DNA of 64,000 nucleotides from Serratia sp. UGAL515B_01 (GTDB taxonomy: Bacteria > Pseudomonadota > Gammaproteobacteria > Enterobacterales > Enterobacteriaceae), in the NCBI RefSeq assembly GCF_033095805.1, contig NZ_CP109901.1, positions 434,001 to 498,000 of the forward strand, read 5' to 3'. Made by a program: the position numbers and the translations under genes. Each line of letters begins with the position of its first letter. Positions within the stretch are counted from its first letter, which is position 1. Below the pieces are notes generated by a model. That model had not been told where the DNA came from. It was given only the letters and a program-made list of their open reading frames with translations, and searched no databases. Shown here piece by piece: positions 35,378 through 43,434 of this stretch.

Positions 35378-36148
35378 ATGGCAAGAATACGAACAGTTAA
35401 ACCTGAGCTTTGGACGGATGAGAAGATCGTCGAATGTTCTATAGCAGCAAGATTGTTGTTTATCGGCGCACTAAATTTCGCTGACGATAACGGCAATCTG
35501 GTTAATTCTCCAAAGCGTCTCAAGATGCAAATATTCCCGGCTGATGCAATTGACTGTGAGCCGTTAATAAAAGAGTTGATTACTCATGGATTACTCATTG
35601 AGTACTCAGTGAGTGGTGTTAATTATCTAAATATAAAAGGTTTTTGCACTCACCAGAAAATAAATAGGCCATCCAAGACCAATATCCCAAAGCCTCAAGT
35701 CAGTGAGGACTCAGTGAATACTCATGGAGCACTCACTGACGGAAGGGATCTGGAAGGGATCCGGAATGGAAAGGAAGAGGAATTAAAACATAACACCCAG
35801 CCCGCTATCGCAGGCTGCGAGGTTGGAACTATTCCTGATGGGCCACCGGAAGAAGCTGGCATCCACGAAATATCATCTAAGTACGCATTCGATGGGCAAG
35901 TGGTCAGGCTGAATCACAAAGACTTCGAAGCATGGTTGAAGCTCTACCCGCTGATAGAACTCAAGTATGAACTGCAAAAACTGGATCTCGAGTTTGCTCA
36001 CGAGAAGCCGAAAAACTGGTTTATCACTGCAAGTCAGAAGTTGAGCTATCAGAACAAGCAGGCCGCTTTGCGGGGAGGTAAGCGAGTGGTCAACGCCGAA
36101 CCAGTCCCACACTGGAATAGCGAAGAGTCTTGGAGAGATTTTATATGA
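35378..36148 (+). CDS. O: Phage replication initiation protein (O-like)
   Basis: 256 residues, MARIRTVKPELWTDEKIVEC onward, with a winged-helix N-terminus of the phage replication family (LLFIGALNFADDNGNLVNSP), a variable middle and a C-terminal DnaT-like part (FEAWLKLYPLIELKYELQKL). It binds the phage origin and recruits P. An origin with iterons would be expected inside the gene; direct repeats of an ACTCA(T/C) type (ACTCATGGA at 35582 and 35723, ACTCAGTGA, ACTCACTGA) lie at 35580-35745 and are candidates. Confidence 0.82.
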   Translation: MARIRTVKPELWTDEKIVECSIAARLLFIGALNFADDNGNLVNSPKRLKMQIFPADAIDCEPLIKELITHGLLIEYSVSGVNYLNIKGFCTHQKINRPSKTNIPKPQVSEDSVNTHGALTDGRDLEGIRNGKEEELKHNTQPAIAGCEVGTIPDGPPEEAGIHEISSKYAFDGQVVRLNHKDFEAWLKLYPLIELKYELQKLDLEFAHEKPKNWFITASQKLSYQNKQAALRGGKRVVNAEPVPHWNSEESWRDFI

Positions 36149-36846
36149 GCCAAAAACTCGTTAACGCCATAGCCAACCGCGACGGTGCAGCACTGGCGAA
36201 GATTTACGGAGGACAAGCGGCCAACCTGCAAAGCATCGTGAACCCTGATGCTGAAAAGCTGGTTGACGCTCTATTTCGCCAACTCAAGCAGGTATTTCCG
36301 GCAGCTAGCCAGACCAACCTGCGCAGCGAGGCTGACGAATCGGCAGCGAAGAAGCAGTGGATCGCCGCCTTTGCCGAAAACGGCATTCGAACCAAGGAGC
36401 AGCTCTCAGCCGGTATGCAGCATGCCCGCGCCAGTGAGTCGCCATTCTGGCCATCGCCAGGACAATTCATCGCGTGGTGCAAGCAGGGCGTTATTCGTGC
36501 CTCTGGCCTGCCTGATGCCGCTGGGCTGTATGATCTTGTCATGGACTATGCCAAGCGCCGTGGATTGTATTCCAGCGCCGAGGCCTTTCCGTGGTCGAGC
36601 AATGCGGCCTACTGGATGGTGACCAAGCTCTACTCGGAAATGCGCAGTCTGAACCTAACCGAATCGGAGTTGCTCAAGCACTGCGGGAAAGAGCTGACCG
36701 CAATGTCCAAGCGAATCGAAGCCGGTGAGCCGATCCCCGCACCAGTTGTGCAAATCCCTAAACTGCACATGCCAGTTAGCAACGAAAAGGCGCTAAGTAA
36801 AATCGCCGAAATCCGCGCCAAGCTGAATATGCCGAGGAAATCATGA
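36145..36846 (+). CDS. P: Phage replication protein P (helicase loader)
   Basis: 233 residues, as in lambda P (233). ESPFWPSPGQFIAWCK and AFPWSSNAAYWMVTKLYSEM are close to lambda P, and the C-terminus KIAEIRAKLN also matches. It delivers host DnaB to the O-origin complex. The ATG overlaps the stop of the O-like gene. Confidence 0.93.
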   Translation: MSQKLVNAIANRDGAALAKIYGGQAANLQSIVNPDAEKLVDALFRQLKQVFPAASQTNLRSEADESAAKKQWIAAFAENGIRTKEQLSAGMQHARASESPFWPSPGQFIAWCKQGVIRASGLPDAAGLYDLVMDYAKRRGLYSSAEAFPWSSNAAYWMVTKLYSEMRSLNLTESELLKHCGKELTAMSKRIEAGEPIPAPVVQIPKLHMPVSNEKALSKIAEIRAKLNMPRKS

Positions 36847-36926
36847 CCGAATCAGACTGGATAATAATCGCGATGTTCGCTGTGTCAGTTTATTTTCTGG
36901 CATGCAGCGGTGGAGGTAACCAATGA
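36843..36926 (+). CDS. 27-residue membrane peptide
   Basis: Encodes MTESDWIIIAMFAVSVYFLA then CSGGGNQ: one hydrophobic span. It overlaps P and the next gene by 4 bases each and carries the GGAGG used by the next start. Function unknown. Confidence 0.5.
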   Translation: MTESDWIIIAMFAVSVYFLACSGGGNQ

Positions 36927-37114
36927 AACTGTTTTTTTATTTAATGCCAATTATCGGCTGGGCTGCTTTTGTTTTTTTAGCGGCTTTGTTGTTCGAAGCA
37001 AATAACGCAAACCTTGAGCAAGATGGGGCCGCATATTTGATTTTGTGTTTCTTTGTGTGGCTCATTTGTTGTTTTTTACCGGCTGTTAATTACTTTGAAA
37101 ATCCCCGGAGATAA
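36923..37114 (+). CDS. 63-residue two-span membrane protein
   Basis: MKLFFYLMPIIGWAAFVFLA onward; hydrophobic segments at about 3-22 and 38-55. Ribosome site GGAGG 7 bases upstream. Unknown function, in the nin region. Confidence 0.6.
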   Translation: MKLFFYLMPIIGWAAFVFLAALLFEANNANLEQDGAAYLILCFFVWLICCFLPAVNYFENPRR

Positions 37115-37116
37115 CC

Positions 37117-37473
37117 ATGAATAAGCAAGTATGGAACGGCGAAGGTCTGCCGCCAGTGGGGACGGTTTGTGAGATTAAGCGCGTTAATGACTGGCTTCGC
37201 GTGACCATCAGATTTATCTCGGATTGTCACACCGTATTTGTCACTGATGGCGAAACGGAAGCTTGCTATCAAACCTGCGCATTGCAATTTCGCCCCACCC
37301 CCACCCCTGAGCAAATCGAAGCGGAAAGGAGGGAGCGGATTTCTAACGCATTTCTAAGGGCATTCAATGACGCTAGGTTTTCAGGTGGCTGGAAGGGTAG
37401 CGATTCGTTGTATACCTCCATCTACGACGCAATCCGCGCCGGTAAAATTGAAGGGGTGAAGATTGATGACTAG
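37117..37473 (+). CDS. Hypothetical nin-region protein
   Basis: 118 residues, MNKQVWNGEGLPPVGTVCEI onward, predicted beta-rich N-terminus and helical C-terminus (RERISNAFLRAFNDARFSGG). GGAG before the ATG. Similar small proteins are common in phage replication modules; function unknown. Confidence 0.65.
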   Translation: MNKQVWNGEGLPPVGTVCEIKRVNDWLRVTIRFISDCHTVFVTDGETEACYQTCALQFRPTPTPEQIEAERRERISNAFLRAFNDARFSGGWKGSDSLYTSIYDAIRAGKIEGVKIDD

Positions 37474-37750
37474 AAAATCATCTACGATATGGGAGCTTTC
37501 AAAATCATATCGGGCTGAGCTGCGTGCAAGAGCTGGTAGATATGCCATTTCGTACAGGATAGAGGAAGACAGAAATACTGGAATGAATTACTTTTTTGAA
37601 CTCAGAAGTGAGCAGAATGCCAGCCAAAAACGGGTTAGAAAAATGGTTAGAATGGGTTGTTTTGGCAACCCAAGAATCACCAATGTCGTTAGAAACGGGC
37701 GCATTGTTGAAGTAAGGGTTAATGACACTCCACCCACCACGGAGAAGTAA
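37466..37750 (+). CDS. Hypothetical nin-region protein
   Basis: 94 residues from MTRKSSTIWELSKSYRAELR, basic and beta-rich in the middle. It overlaps the previous gene by 8 bp. No family recognised. Confidence 0.55.
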   Translation: MTRKSSTIWELSKSYRAELRARAGRYAISYRIEEDRNTGMNYFFELRSEQNASQKRVRKMVRMGCFGNPRITNVVRNGRIVEVRVNDTPPTTEK

Positions 37751-37753
37751 GCT

Positions 37754-37813
37754 ATGAACCTTATCGTGATATGCATATTCATCTACTTCATGTTTAGGTT
37801 GCTTTGCAAATAG
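37754..37813 (+). CDS. 19-residue hydrophobic peptide ORF
   Basis: Encodes MNLIVICIFIYFMFRLLCK. It has GGAG upstream, 3 bases separate it from the preceding gene and 9 from ninB. Possible membrane peptide; weak evidence because of its size. Confidence 0.35.
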   Translation: MNLIVICIFIYFMFRLLCK

Positions 37814-37822
37814 GAGTAACTG

Positions 37823-38269
37823 ATGCAAAAACAGGTATTTTACCTGCGCAACTCTCAAATCAAACAGAACCTCAAGCAGTACATCGACACCCTCCAGTTA
37901 AACCCAGATAAACCTCTCTCAGTAACCATCCAAGAACCTACCCGCACACTCGACCAGAACGCTCGTTTATGGGCCACTCTGCGCGATATCAGCGATCAGG
38001 TCATTTGGCATGGGCGCAATCTGAATTCTGAGCAGTGGAAGCACATATTCACCGCTGCACTGAAGAAGCAAGAGGTTGTGCCAAACCTGAAAGGTGATGG
38101 CTTTGTCGTTCTGGGGCAGTCAACAAGCAAGATGAAGGTTGGAGAGATGCGCGACTTAATCGAACTGATGAACGCATTCGGGGCAGAACATGGCGTTAGC
38201 TGGAGCGAAGATTCACGGCTAGCGATTGAATGGGCTGCGCGGTATGGCGATAAGAATAAGGTTGCATGA
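37823..38269 (+). CDS. ninB: NinB (Orf-type recombination mediator)
   Basis: 148 residues, MQKQVFYLRNSQIKQNLKQY onward; LDQNARLWATLRDISDQVIW and FVVLGQSTSKMKVGEMRDLI are NinB-family features. Lambda Orf helps load the recombinase on SSB-coated DNA, replacing RecFOR. Stop overlaps the next start. Confidence 0.9.
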   Translation: MQKQVFYLRNSQIKQNLKQYIDTLQLNPDKPLSVTIQEPTRTLDQNARLWATLRDISDQVIWHGRNLNSEQWKHIFTAALKKQEVVPNLKGDGFVVLGQSTSKMKVGEMRDLIELMNAFGAEHGVSWSEDSRLAIEWAARYGDKNKVA

Positions 38270-38922
38270 TGAACAAATACACATTGATTTACGCCGATCC
38301 ACCGTGGGATTACAACAACACTATTTCCAACGGCGCTGCTAGCAATCACTACAAAACAATGGCTATCGAGGATATTAAGCGCCTCCCAGTCTGGGATTTG
38401 GCTGCAGATAATGCAGTGCTGGCTATGTGGTACACATCAACTCACGTCGAAGAGGCGCGAGAGTTAGCGAAAGCATGGGGTTTTGATGTTCGAACAATGA
38501 AGGGGCTGACGTGGGTAAAGCTCAACAAGTTGGCGGGGGAGCGGTTTGATAAGGCGCTGGCAGATGGGCAGATACTGGACTTTCATGATGTGCTGGACAT
38601 GCTCAACGCTGAAACAGTCATGAACGGCGGCAACTACACCCGCGCTAACTCTGAGGATCTGCTTTTCGCTGTGCGTGGTTCGGGTCTGGAGCGTGCCAGC
38701 AAGAGTGTTAAGCAGGTCATTTACACGTGCCGAGACGAGCATAGTGGGAAGCCAGCAGAAGCTAGATTTCGTCTTGAAGCTCTCTATGGCGACGTTCCGC
38801 GTATTGAACTCTTCGCCCGTCAGTCTGCTCCCGGTTGGGATTGCTGGGGTAACGAGTGCGACAGCTCAGTAAATCTTATCCTAGGAATCGCTGCGATAAC
38901 TGCGCGTAAGGCGGTCGCATGA
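38266..38922 (+). CDS. MT-A70 family adenine-N6 DNA methyltransferase
   Basis: 218 residues. The catalytic DPPW is in LIYADPPWDYNN; MKGLTWVKLNKLAGERFDKA and the SEDLLFAVRGSG region fit MT-A70-type phage enzymes. It probably protects phage DNA from restriction by methylating adenines. Starts in the ninB stop (ATGATG). Confidence 0.85.
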   Translation: MMNKYTLIYADPPWDYNNTISNGAASNHYKTMAIEDIKRLPVWDLAADNAVLAMWYTSTHVEEARELAKAWGFDVRTMKGLTWVKLNKLAGERFDKALADGQILDFHDVLDMLNAETVMNGGNYTRANSEDLLFAVRGSGLERASKSVKQVIYTCRDEHSGKPAEARFRLEALYGDVPRIELFARQSAPGWDCWGNECDSSVNLILGIAAITARKAVA

Positions 38923-39119
38923 AATCAACATTTGTGCACGAGTGTATTACTACTGAAGAGGCAATCCACTTGATGGAGTGCTATCGCAGAACCGGCGCTA
39001 AAGCAGAGCGAACGCTTAACGCTACCGACAAAACACGATGGGACGTAGCAGTAGAGCGTGATGAAGTGCGCTACTTGCCGCCTACTCCGTATTCGATGAT
39101 CAACAGGTCATGGAGGTAG
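38919..39119 (+). CDS. 66-residue hypothetical protein
   Basis: MKSTFVHECITTEEAIHLME onward. It overlaps the methyltransferase stop by ATGA and precedes the second methyltransferase by 3 bp. No family recognised. Confidence 0.55.
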   Translation: MKSTFVHECITTEEAIHLMECYRRTGAKAERTLNATDKTRWDVAVERDEVRYLPPTPYSMINRSWR

Positions 39120-39122
39120 TGA

Positions 39123-39905
39123 GTGACTGCTTATTATAACGAAATCGACCCATACGCCGCTCAATGGCTCCGTAATTTAATCGCCGCCGGACACATAGCG
39201 CCCGGTGACGTAGACGAACGCTCTATCGAGGATGTGAAACCAGATGACATTAAACACTACACACAGTGCCATTTTTTTGCAGGAATTGGAGTCTGGAGTT
39301 ACGCACTGCGAAACGCAGGATGGCCAGATGATAAGCCGGTTTGGACAGGCTCATGCCCGTGTCAACCTTTCAGCGCGGCAGGCAAAGGCGGCGGGTTTGA
39401 TGACGTTCGGCACTTGTGGCCGACATGGTACTGGCTCATCAAGCAGCGAAGCCCTGCAACGGTCTTTGGAGAGCAGGTTAGTACAGCGTTTAAAAACGGA
39501 TGGCTTGATCAAGTGGCGAGTGACTTGGAAGTGGCTGACTACTCCTTCGGGGCGTCGAATTTACCGGCTGGTGCTGTCGGGGCCAGACACAGAAGAGACC
39601 GGCTTTACTTCGTGGCCAACTCCAACAAAAACACAGGCGGGAGGTTCGCCGGAGCAATTCATGGCAAGAAAGGTGAAGTCATTCGGAGCAAAGAATCCGA
39701 AAGTTACCGACCTGGCTTTAGTTGTCCGATACCACTACGCGGAAATGATGGGTTGGCCAGGGAAGTCCCTGAATCCTGCTTTCCCCTGTTGGTTAATGGG
39801 TCTTCCGTTGTGCTGGCACAAAACAGCGCCTACGGAAACGCCATCAACGCTGAAGCGGCAAAGGAATTTATCTTGGCCTATATCGAAGCTAGGGCAAGCA
39901 TCTGA
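39123..39905 (+). CDS. Phage C5-cytosine DNA methyltransferase (Dcm-like)
   Basis: 260 residues, GTG start. Motif I FFAGIGVWSYAL, motif IV GSCPCQPFSAAGKGGGF (catalytic Cys), motif VI FGEQV in place of ENV, motif VIII RRDRLYFVAN and motif X YGNAINAEAAKEFI are all in order. It modifies cytosine in phage or host DNA. Much shorter between VIII and X than classical enzymes. A second long frame on the same strand overlaps nearly all of it. Confidence 0.88.
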   Translation: MTAYYNEIDPYAAQWLRNLIAAGHIAPGDVDERSIEDVKPDDIKHYTQCHFFAGIGVWSYALRNAGWPDDKPVWTGSCPCQPFSAAGKGGGFDDVRHLWPTWYWLIKQRSPATVFGEQVSTAFKNGWLDQVASDLEVADYSFGASNLPAGAVGARHRRDRLYFVANSNKNTGGRFAGAIHGKKGEVIRSKESESYRPGFSCPIPLRGNDGLAREVPESCFPLLVNGSSVVLAQNSAYGNAINAEAAKEFILAYIEARASI

Positions 39906-40014
39906 CTGCGTAGATTGTAAAAAGCCACTTGAAGAAACCGAAACTTACTGCTGTGACGAGTGCGTAGATAGATACGCTAAGGAAAAGTTTATGGGAGGGG
40001 GTGAGGATGGCTAA
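39244..40014 (+). CDS. ORF overprinting the cytosine methyltransferase, ending in a zinc ribbon
   Basis: Open for 257 codons from the ATG at 39244, shifted by one base from the methyltransferase. It contains LQRSLESRLVQRLKTDGL, VTWKWLTTPSGRR, TGFTSWPTPTKTQ and CWLMGLPLCWHKTAPTETPS, patterns I know from a family of phage proteins annotated near such methylases. It runs about 100 bp past the methyltransferase stop, and only this frame encodes the CVDCKKP...CCDECVDRY zinc ribbon next to ninG. The start is uncertain; later Met codons (39661, 39748) are possible. Either a true overlapping gene or the 3' part of a separate one. Confidence 0.5.
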   Translation: MTLNTTHSAIFLQELESGVTHCETQDGQMISRFGQAHARVNLSARQAKAAGLMTFGTCGRHGTGSSSSEALQRSLESRLVQRLKTDGLIKWRVTWKWLTTPSGRRIYRLVLSGPDTEETGFTSWPTPTKTQAGGSPEQFMARKVKSFGAKNPKVTDLALVVRYHYAEMMGWPGKSLNPAFPCWLMGLPLCWHKTAPTETPSTLKRQRNLSWPISKLGQASDCVDCKKPLEETETYCCDECVDRYAKEKFMGGGEDG

Positions 40015-40585
40015 AGGCAAAACGCCGAAGCCGAAGAAGTGCCGCATATGCCCCAAGAAATTCACCCCTGTTAACTCTCTCCAAATCGTCTGTTGTCCAT
40101 CCTGTGCAATCCAATACGCCAAGCAGCAATCAGAGCGCAAGCAAAAGCAATCTGAGGCTGATTCACGTCGCTTGTGGAACAAACGCAAAGCAGCGTTGAA
40201 GCCACTAAAGCACTGGGAGGATATGACGCAACGGGTAGTCAATGATTACATCCGTGAGCGTGATAGGGATTTGCCATGTATTAGCTGCGGCACATGGGTA
40301 ACGGTTCAATGGGAAGCAGGGCATTACCGGTCAAGAGGCGCGGCATCACACCTCAGATATAACGAGGACAACATTCACAAGCAGTGTCACCACTGCAACG
40401 ACAACCTATCGAGTAACGCCATTCCCTACCGTGCAGCATTGGTAGAGAAAATCGGCCTTGAGCGCGTCCTAGCGCTTGAAAACAACAACACCCCTCATCG
40501 ATACACCCGCGAAGAGTTAGACGCTCTACGGGCTGAGTATCGAGCTAAAACCCGAGCACTCAAGAAACAACAGGAGGCAGCGTAA
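40007..40585 (+). CDS. ninG: NinG/Rap recombination protein
   Basis: 192 residues from MAKGKTPKPKKCRICPKKFT. N-terminal zinc-binding Cys pairs (CRICPKKF, CCPSC) and the NinG core CISCGTWVTVQWEAGHYRSR with CHHCNDN. Lambda Rap is a Holliday-junction endonuclease. GAGG lies before the start, inside the overprinted frame. Confidence 0.93.
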   Translation: MAKGKTPKPKKCRICPKKFTPVNSLQIVCCPSCAIQYAKQQSERKQKQSEADSRRLWNKRKAALKPLKHWEDMTQRVVNDYIRERDRDLPCISCGTWVTVQWEAGHYRSRGAASHLRYNEDNIHKQCHHCNDNLSSNAIPYRAALVEKIGLERVLALENNNTPHRYTREELDALRAEYRAKTRALKKQQEAA

Positions 40586-40764
40586 TGGCACGTAAAAGGG
40601 CATCACTAACACTGAATGACGTCATATCAATCCGTGTGCTTATCGGCGTTGGTGTAAGCATTAAGCGCATAGCTGACGAGTTCAAGACGTCTAAGCAGAA
40701 CATTCAGTCTATTAAGTCTGGCAAGTCTTGGGATCGGGTTAGCACTGACAGGGTGAGGGTATGA
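40585..40764 (+). CDS. 59-residue helix-turn-helix protein
   Basis: MARKRASLTLNDVISIRVLI onward, with helix-turn-helix GVSIKRIADEFKTSKQNIQS. It overlaps ninG by one base and Q by four. Resembles small NinH-type regulators by position; not confidently assigned. Confidence 0.6.
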   Translation: MARKRASLTLNDVISIRVLIGVGVSIKRIADEFKTSKQNIQSIKSGKSWDRVSTDRVRV

Positions 40765-41573
40765 ACTTAGACAGCGTTGTTAAATATCATTTCGCTAAGT
40801 CCACTCAGATCAACGACTCCCCACGCGGCACATCATCCGATACTTTGACAGGCACGGATGTTATGGCAGCAATGGGGATGTGTCAGAGTCGCGCCCCTCT
40901 CGGTTATTCGGCATTCCTCGGAAAGATGGAGATCAGTGATAACGATAAAAAACGCGCAGTACAGCTATTAACTCAATACGGAATGAGCAAGTGCGACAAG
41001 GTTGCAGCCTTACGCAAGCTCGATAGCAATGTTAAAGCGAAGGTTGTGCAAACGCTCGCAAAGTTTGCATTCAAGGACTATAGCCGATCTGCTGCTGGCG
41101 TTGAACGGTGCGAGTGCTGTAGAGGGTCTGGGTTTCTGAGTGAAAAGAGGTCAACTGGAAAGCGGTATTGCACGGTATACAACAAAGGGCATGGGCCCGT
41201 AGGTGACGCAGAAACCGATGCAAAAATTGAAGAGGTGAAAGTTATCTGCAAAAAGTGCAACGGCAAAGGGGTGGTATCGGTAGCCTGTTGCAAATGCAAT
41301 GGACGCGGTGAGGCGGTTCATCGGGAAGAGACCGAGCGACAAGGAGTTCCAGTTAAGCGGCCTTGCAAGCAGTGTCTGGGGCGGGGATATGAGCGCATCC
41401 CTACCACCAAGGCATTGCAGTCTGTATCTGCTATTGCTCCGTCGCTAACGCTCGATATCTGGAAGCGGGGGGTAAAGCCATTTTATGAGGATCTGATAGC
41501 GCAACTCGAAAGAGAGGAGTCATTCGCGGAAACCCAACTTAAGCGAGTTACCAGCAATATCGCAGAAGATTGA
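40761..41573 (+). CDS. Q: Late antitermination protein Q (zinc-finger type)
   Basis: 270 residues, MNLDSVVKYHFAKSTQINDS onward. CxxCxGxG motifs (CECCRGSG, CKKCNGKG, CCKCNGRG, CKQCLGRG) form a DnaJ-like zinc region typical of the lambdoid Q family. It modifies RNA polymerase paused at the late promoter so that it ignores the terminator at 41671. Confidence 0.9.
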   Translation: MNLDSVVKYHFAKSTQINDSPRGTSSDTLTGTDVMAAMGMCQSRAPLGYSAFLGKMEISDNDKKRAVQLLTQYGMSKCDKVAALRKLDSNVKAKVVQTLAKFAFKDYSRSAAGVERCECCRGSGFLSEKRSTGKRYCTVYNKGHGPVGDAETDAKIEEVKVICKKCNGKGVVSVACCKCNGRGEAVHREETERQGVPVKRPCKQCLGRGYERIPTTKALQSVSAIAPSLTLDIWKRGVKPFYEDLIAQLEREESFAETQLKRVTSNIAED

Positions 41574-41593
41574 AATCCGACAACGATTGCTAC

Positions 41594-41622
41594 TTGCAAA
41601 ATACACTAACCTAGAATATCAT
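41594..41622 (+). promoter_or_regulatory. Late promoter PR'
   Basis: TTGCAA, 17-bp spacer, TATCAT, directly after Q. A terminator lies about 40 bp past the expected start, the usual Q-dependent arrangement. Confidence 0.72.
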
Positions 41623-41670
41623 TCTATAACACTACAAATCCGTCTGAATGTTACGGTGGATTAAAAAAGA

Positions 41671-41694
41671 GCCTCGCCGATGCGGGGCTTTTTT
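41671..41694 (+). terminator. tR' terminator controlled by Q
   Basis: GCCTCGC, loop CGAT, GCGGGGC, then TTTTTT. Confidence 0.9.
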
Positions 41695-41900
41695 GATCAC
41701 AACAGCAATAGCATTGAGCGATAACGGGTTCATGTCCCAATCTATCGCTACGCCAAACCAGTGCTATTTCTGTTGTGGTGAATGCGCAGGCTGATGCGCA
41801 GCGGTCCCGTAGATGTGATGACGGGGGGATTGTAAAACGACCGCGTAACGAGGAACGCCAACAAGCCGGAGATCAGCACCGGCCACCACAACCCACTCAA
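41695..41900. other. Leader of the late transcript
   Basis: Roughly 200 bp without a credible gene between the two terminators. Plus-strand frames here read through the second terminator hairpin and are not convincing. Possibly just untranslated leader. Confidence 0.35.
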
Positions 41901-41931
41901 AGCCCTGACTTTAACCGGTCGGGGCTTTTTT
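41901..41931 (+). terminator. Second terminator in the late leader
   Basis: AGCCCTGAC, 8-base loop, GTCGGGGCT, then TTTTTT. It gives a second block that only Q-modified polymerase should pass. Confidence 0.88.
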
Positions 41932-41969
41932 ATTTCAATCACACCGAGCCCGTTCGGGAGGGTGAGGAC

Positions 41970-42293
41970 ATGCGAATGAAACAAAACCCCGATATCTGGA
42001 TGAGTCTAACTCTCGCCGCAAAGGCCATGTGGCCAACCTTTGGCGCTGCCGTAGTTTCTGGACTGGTCTGCTACGCACGCATTATTCATGACGGTGAAAA
42101 GCGCAAAAACAAATGGGTTGAGGGGATCCTCTGCGGATTCCTGGCCTTTGGCGTTTCTCACGGACTGGAATATCTCAGCCTGCCGCAAGGAACAGACGTG
42201 TTTATCGGTGCCGTTATTGGCTTTATCGGCGTTGAAAAGGTACGCGAGATAGCTCTACGGGCGATCAGTAAAAAGACTGGAGATAAAAATTGA
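41970..42293 (+). CDS. Lambda-type holin with dual start
   Basis: 107 residues from MRMKQNPDIWMSLTLAAKAM, the same length as lambda S107. Three membrane segments at about 18-38, 51-67 and 73-92, and a charged C-terminus (ISKKTGDKN). Met1-Arg2-Met3 mirrors lambda Met1-Lys2-Met3, where the longer product is antiholin. GGGAGGG and GAGG lie upstream, suited to either start. It forms holes in the inner membrane at lysis time. Confidence 0.85.
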   Translation: MRMKQNPDIWMSLTLAAKAMWPTFGAAVVSGLVCYARIIHDGEKRKNKWVEGILCGFLAFGVSHGLEYLSLPQGTDVFIGAVIGFIGVEKVREIALRAISKKTGDKN

Positions 42294-42610
42294 TTAAGCA
42301 ACGGATTATTAAAGCTGGTGGCGCATCAGCCCCCTACATCATGGCTTTGCTGATACTCAGCTGGGTCATCTATCAAGTAGCACATCGAGCAGACGAAGCT
42401 GCATACGCATATCCAACTGCGGTTGTGCAGTACGGACTGATCGGTGCAAAGACTGACGACGACGTGATCGCATTAGTAGAGCGCTGGAAGCGTGACGAGT
42501 GGGGTGCTCAAATCGGTGCGTTGCGTGTGCTGTGTGAAAAGTCGATTAGCCGAGTAGAAGCAATTGGCGATCCGGTTCTGGCTGCGAAAATCTGCCGCAT
42601 TGTGAAGTGA
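42290..42610 (+). CDS. Membrane-anchored lysis-cassette protein
   Basis: 106 residues with a TTG start overlapping the holin stop and GGAG 7 bases upstream. One membrane span (YIMALLILSWVIYQVAH) and a periplasmic helical domain. Position between holin and endolysin suggests an accessory lysis factor; not a recognisable Rz. Confidence 0.65.
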   Translation: MIKQRIIKAGGASAPYIMALLILSWVIYQVAHRADEAAYAYPTAVVQYGLIGAKTDDDVIALVERWKRDEWGAQIGALRVLCEKSISRVEAIGDPVLAAKICRIVK

Positions 42611-42617
42611 GGTATGC

Positions 42618-43025
42618 ATGTTCCGATTCAGTAAGCGCAGTGAGGAAAACCTGAAGGGCGTAAATCCCGCCCTGGTAAAAGTCGTGCGCCGGGCCATTGA
42701 GCTGACCACTGTTGATTTCATGGTTATCGAAGGTCTGCGCACTCAAGAACGCCAGCGGCAACTTGTGCGCAACGGAACAAGCCAAACGCTAAGCAGTCGG
42801 CACTTGACCGGACACGCTGTTGATTGTGCTCCGCTTGTAAAAGGCTCAATCCCTTGGAATGACAAATCAAAGTTTAAAGCCGTATCGGATGCCATGTTCA
42901 CTGCAGCAAAAGAGCTTGGCGTAAAAATCCGCTGGGGCGGTGACTGGAACGAAAACGGTCGCAGTGACGACGAAAAATTCTACGACGGTCCGCACTTCGA
43001 GTTGCGCCGCCAAGACTACCCATAA
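42618..43025 (+). CDS. Endolysin, M15 family L-Ala-D-Glu peptidase
   Basis: 135 residues. Zinc ligands in SRHLTGHAVD and DGPHFEL, substrate motif IEGLRTQERQRQLV; close in layout to the T5 and other phage VanY-type endopeptidases. No signal sequence, so it depends on the holin. It cuts peptidoglycan cross-link stems. Confidence 0.92.
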   Translation: MFRFSKRSEENLKGVNPALVKVVRRAIELTTVDFMVIEGLRTQERQRQLVRNGTSQTLSSRHLTGHAVDCAPLVKGSIPWNDKSKFKAVSDAMFTAAKELGVKIRWGGDWNENGRSDDEKFYDGPHFELRRQDYP

Positions 43026-43035
43026 GTGAGGCTCT

Positions 43036-43212
43036 ATGAACTACATCCTGAACCGTCTGAGAGAGGCTTCGACCTGGCGCGGTATTGTCATGCTGCTCGC
43101 TGGCGCTCTCGGCTTTGACCTTGGCACTAACTCCGCTGAGCTGGCTATCGCTATCGGAGTGGCTGCAAGCGGCGCTGTTGGCGCTCTGTTTCCTGACGCT
43201 AACAAGAAGTAG
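43036..43212 (+). CDS. 58-residue membrane protein of the lysis cassette
   Basis: MNYILNRLREASTWRGIVML onward: two hydrophobic segments and a KK tail, a pattern common to small proteins next to phage endolysins. May be a second holin-like or pinholin-type protein. No Rz/Rz1 pair was seen. Confidence 0.65.
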   Translation: MNYILNRLREASTWRGIVMLLAGALGFDLGTNSAELAIAIGVAASGAVGALFPDANKK

Positions 43213-43352
43213 GCATTACAAATGGCACTCATTGAGCGCCATTGATAATGCTAACCCGAAAAGGATGGTGATCCTTTCTTGACTGCTCGGAAAGACGAGA
43301 AGTAGCTAAGCAACTCTGGCAAGCGTGGCAACGGCTGCGATCCCAACAACAA

Positions 43353-43377
43353 GCCTGACTTCGGTCGGGCTTTTTTT
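43353..43377 (+). terminator. Terminator after the lysis cassette
   Basis: GCCTGAC, loop TTCG, GTCGGGC, then TTTTTTT: a perfect 7-bp stem with a stable tetraloop. Confidence 0.92.
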
Positions 43378-43434
43378 GTACCTGAAGTAACCCACCGCGC
43401 CATGCCCGGCGCAAGTAATCACACAGAGTCTTCT

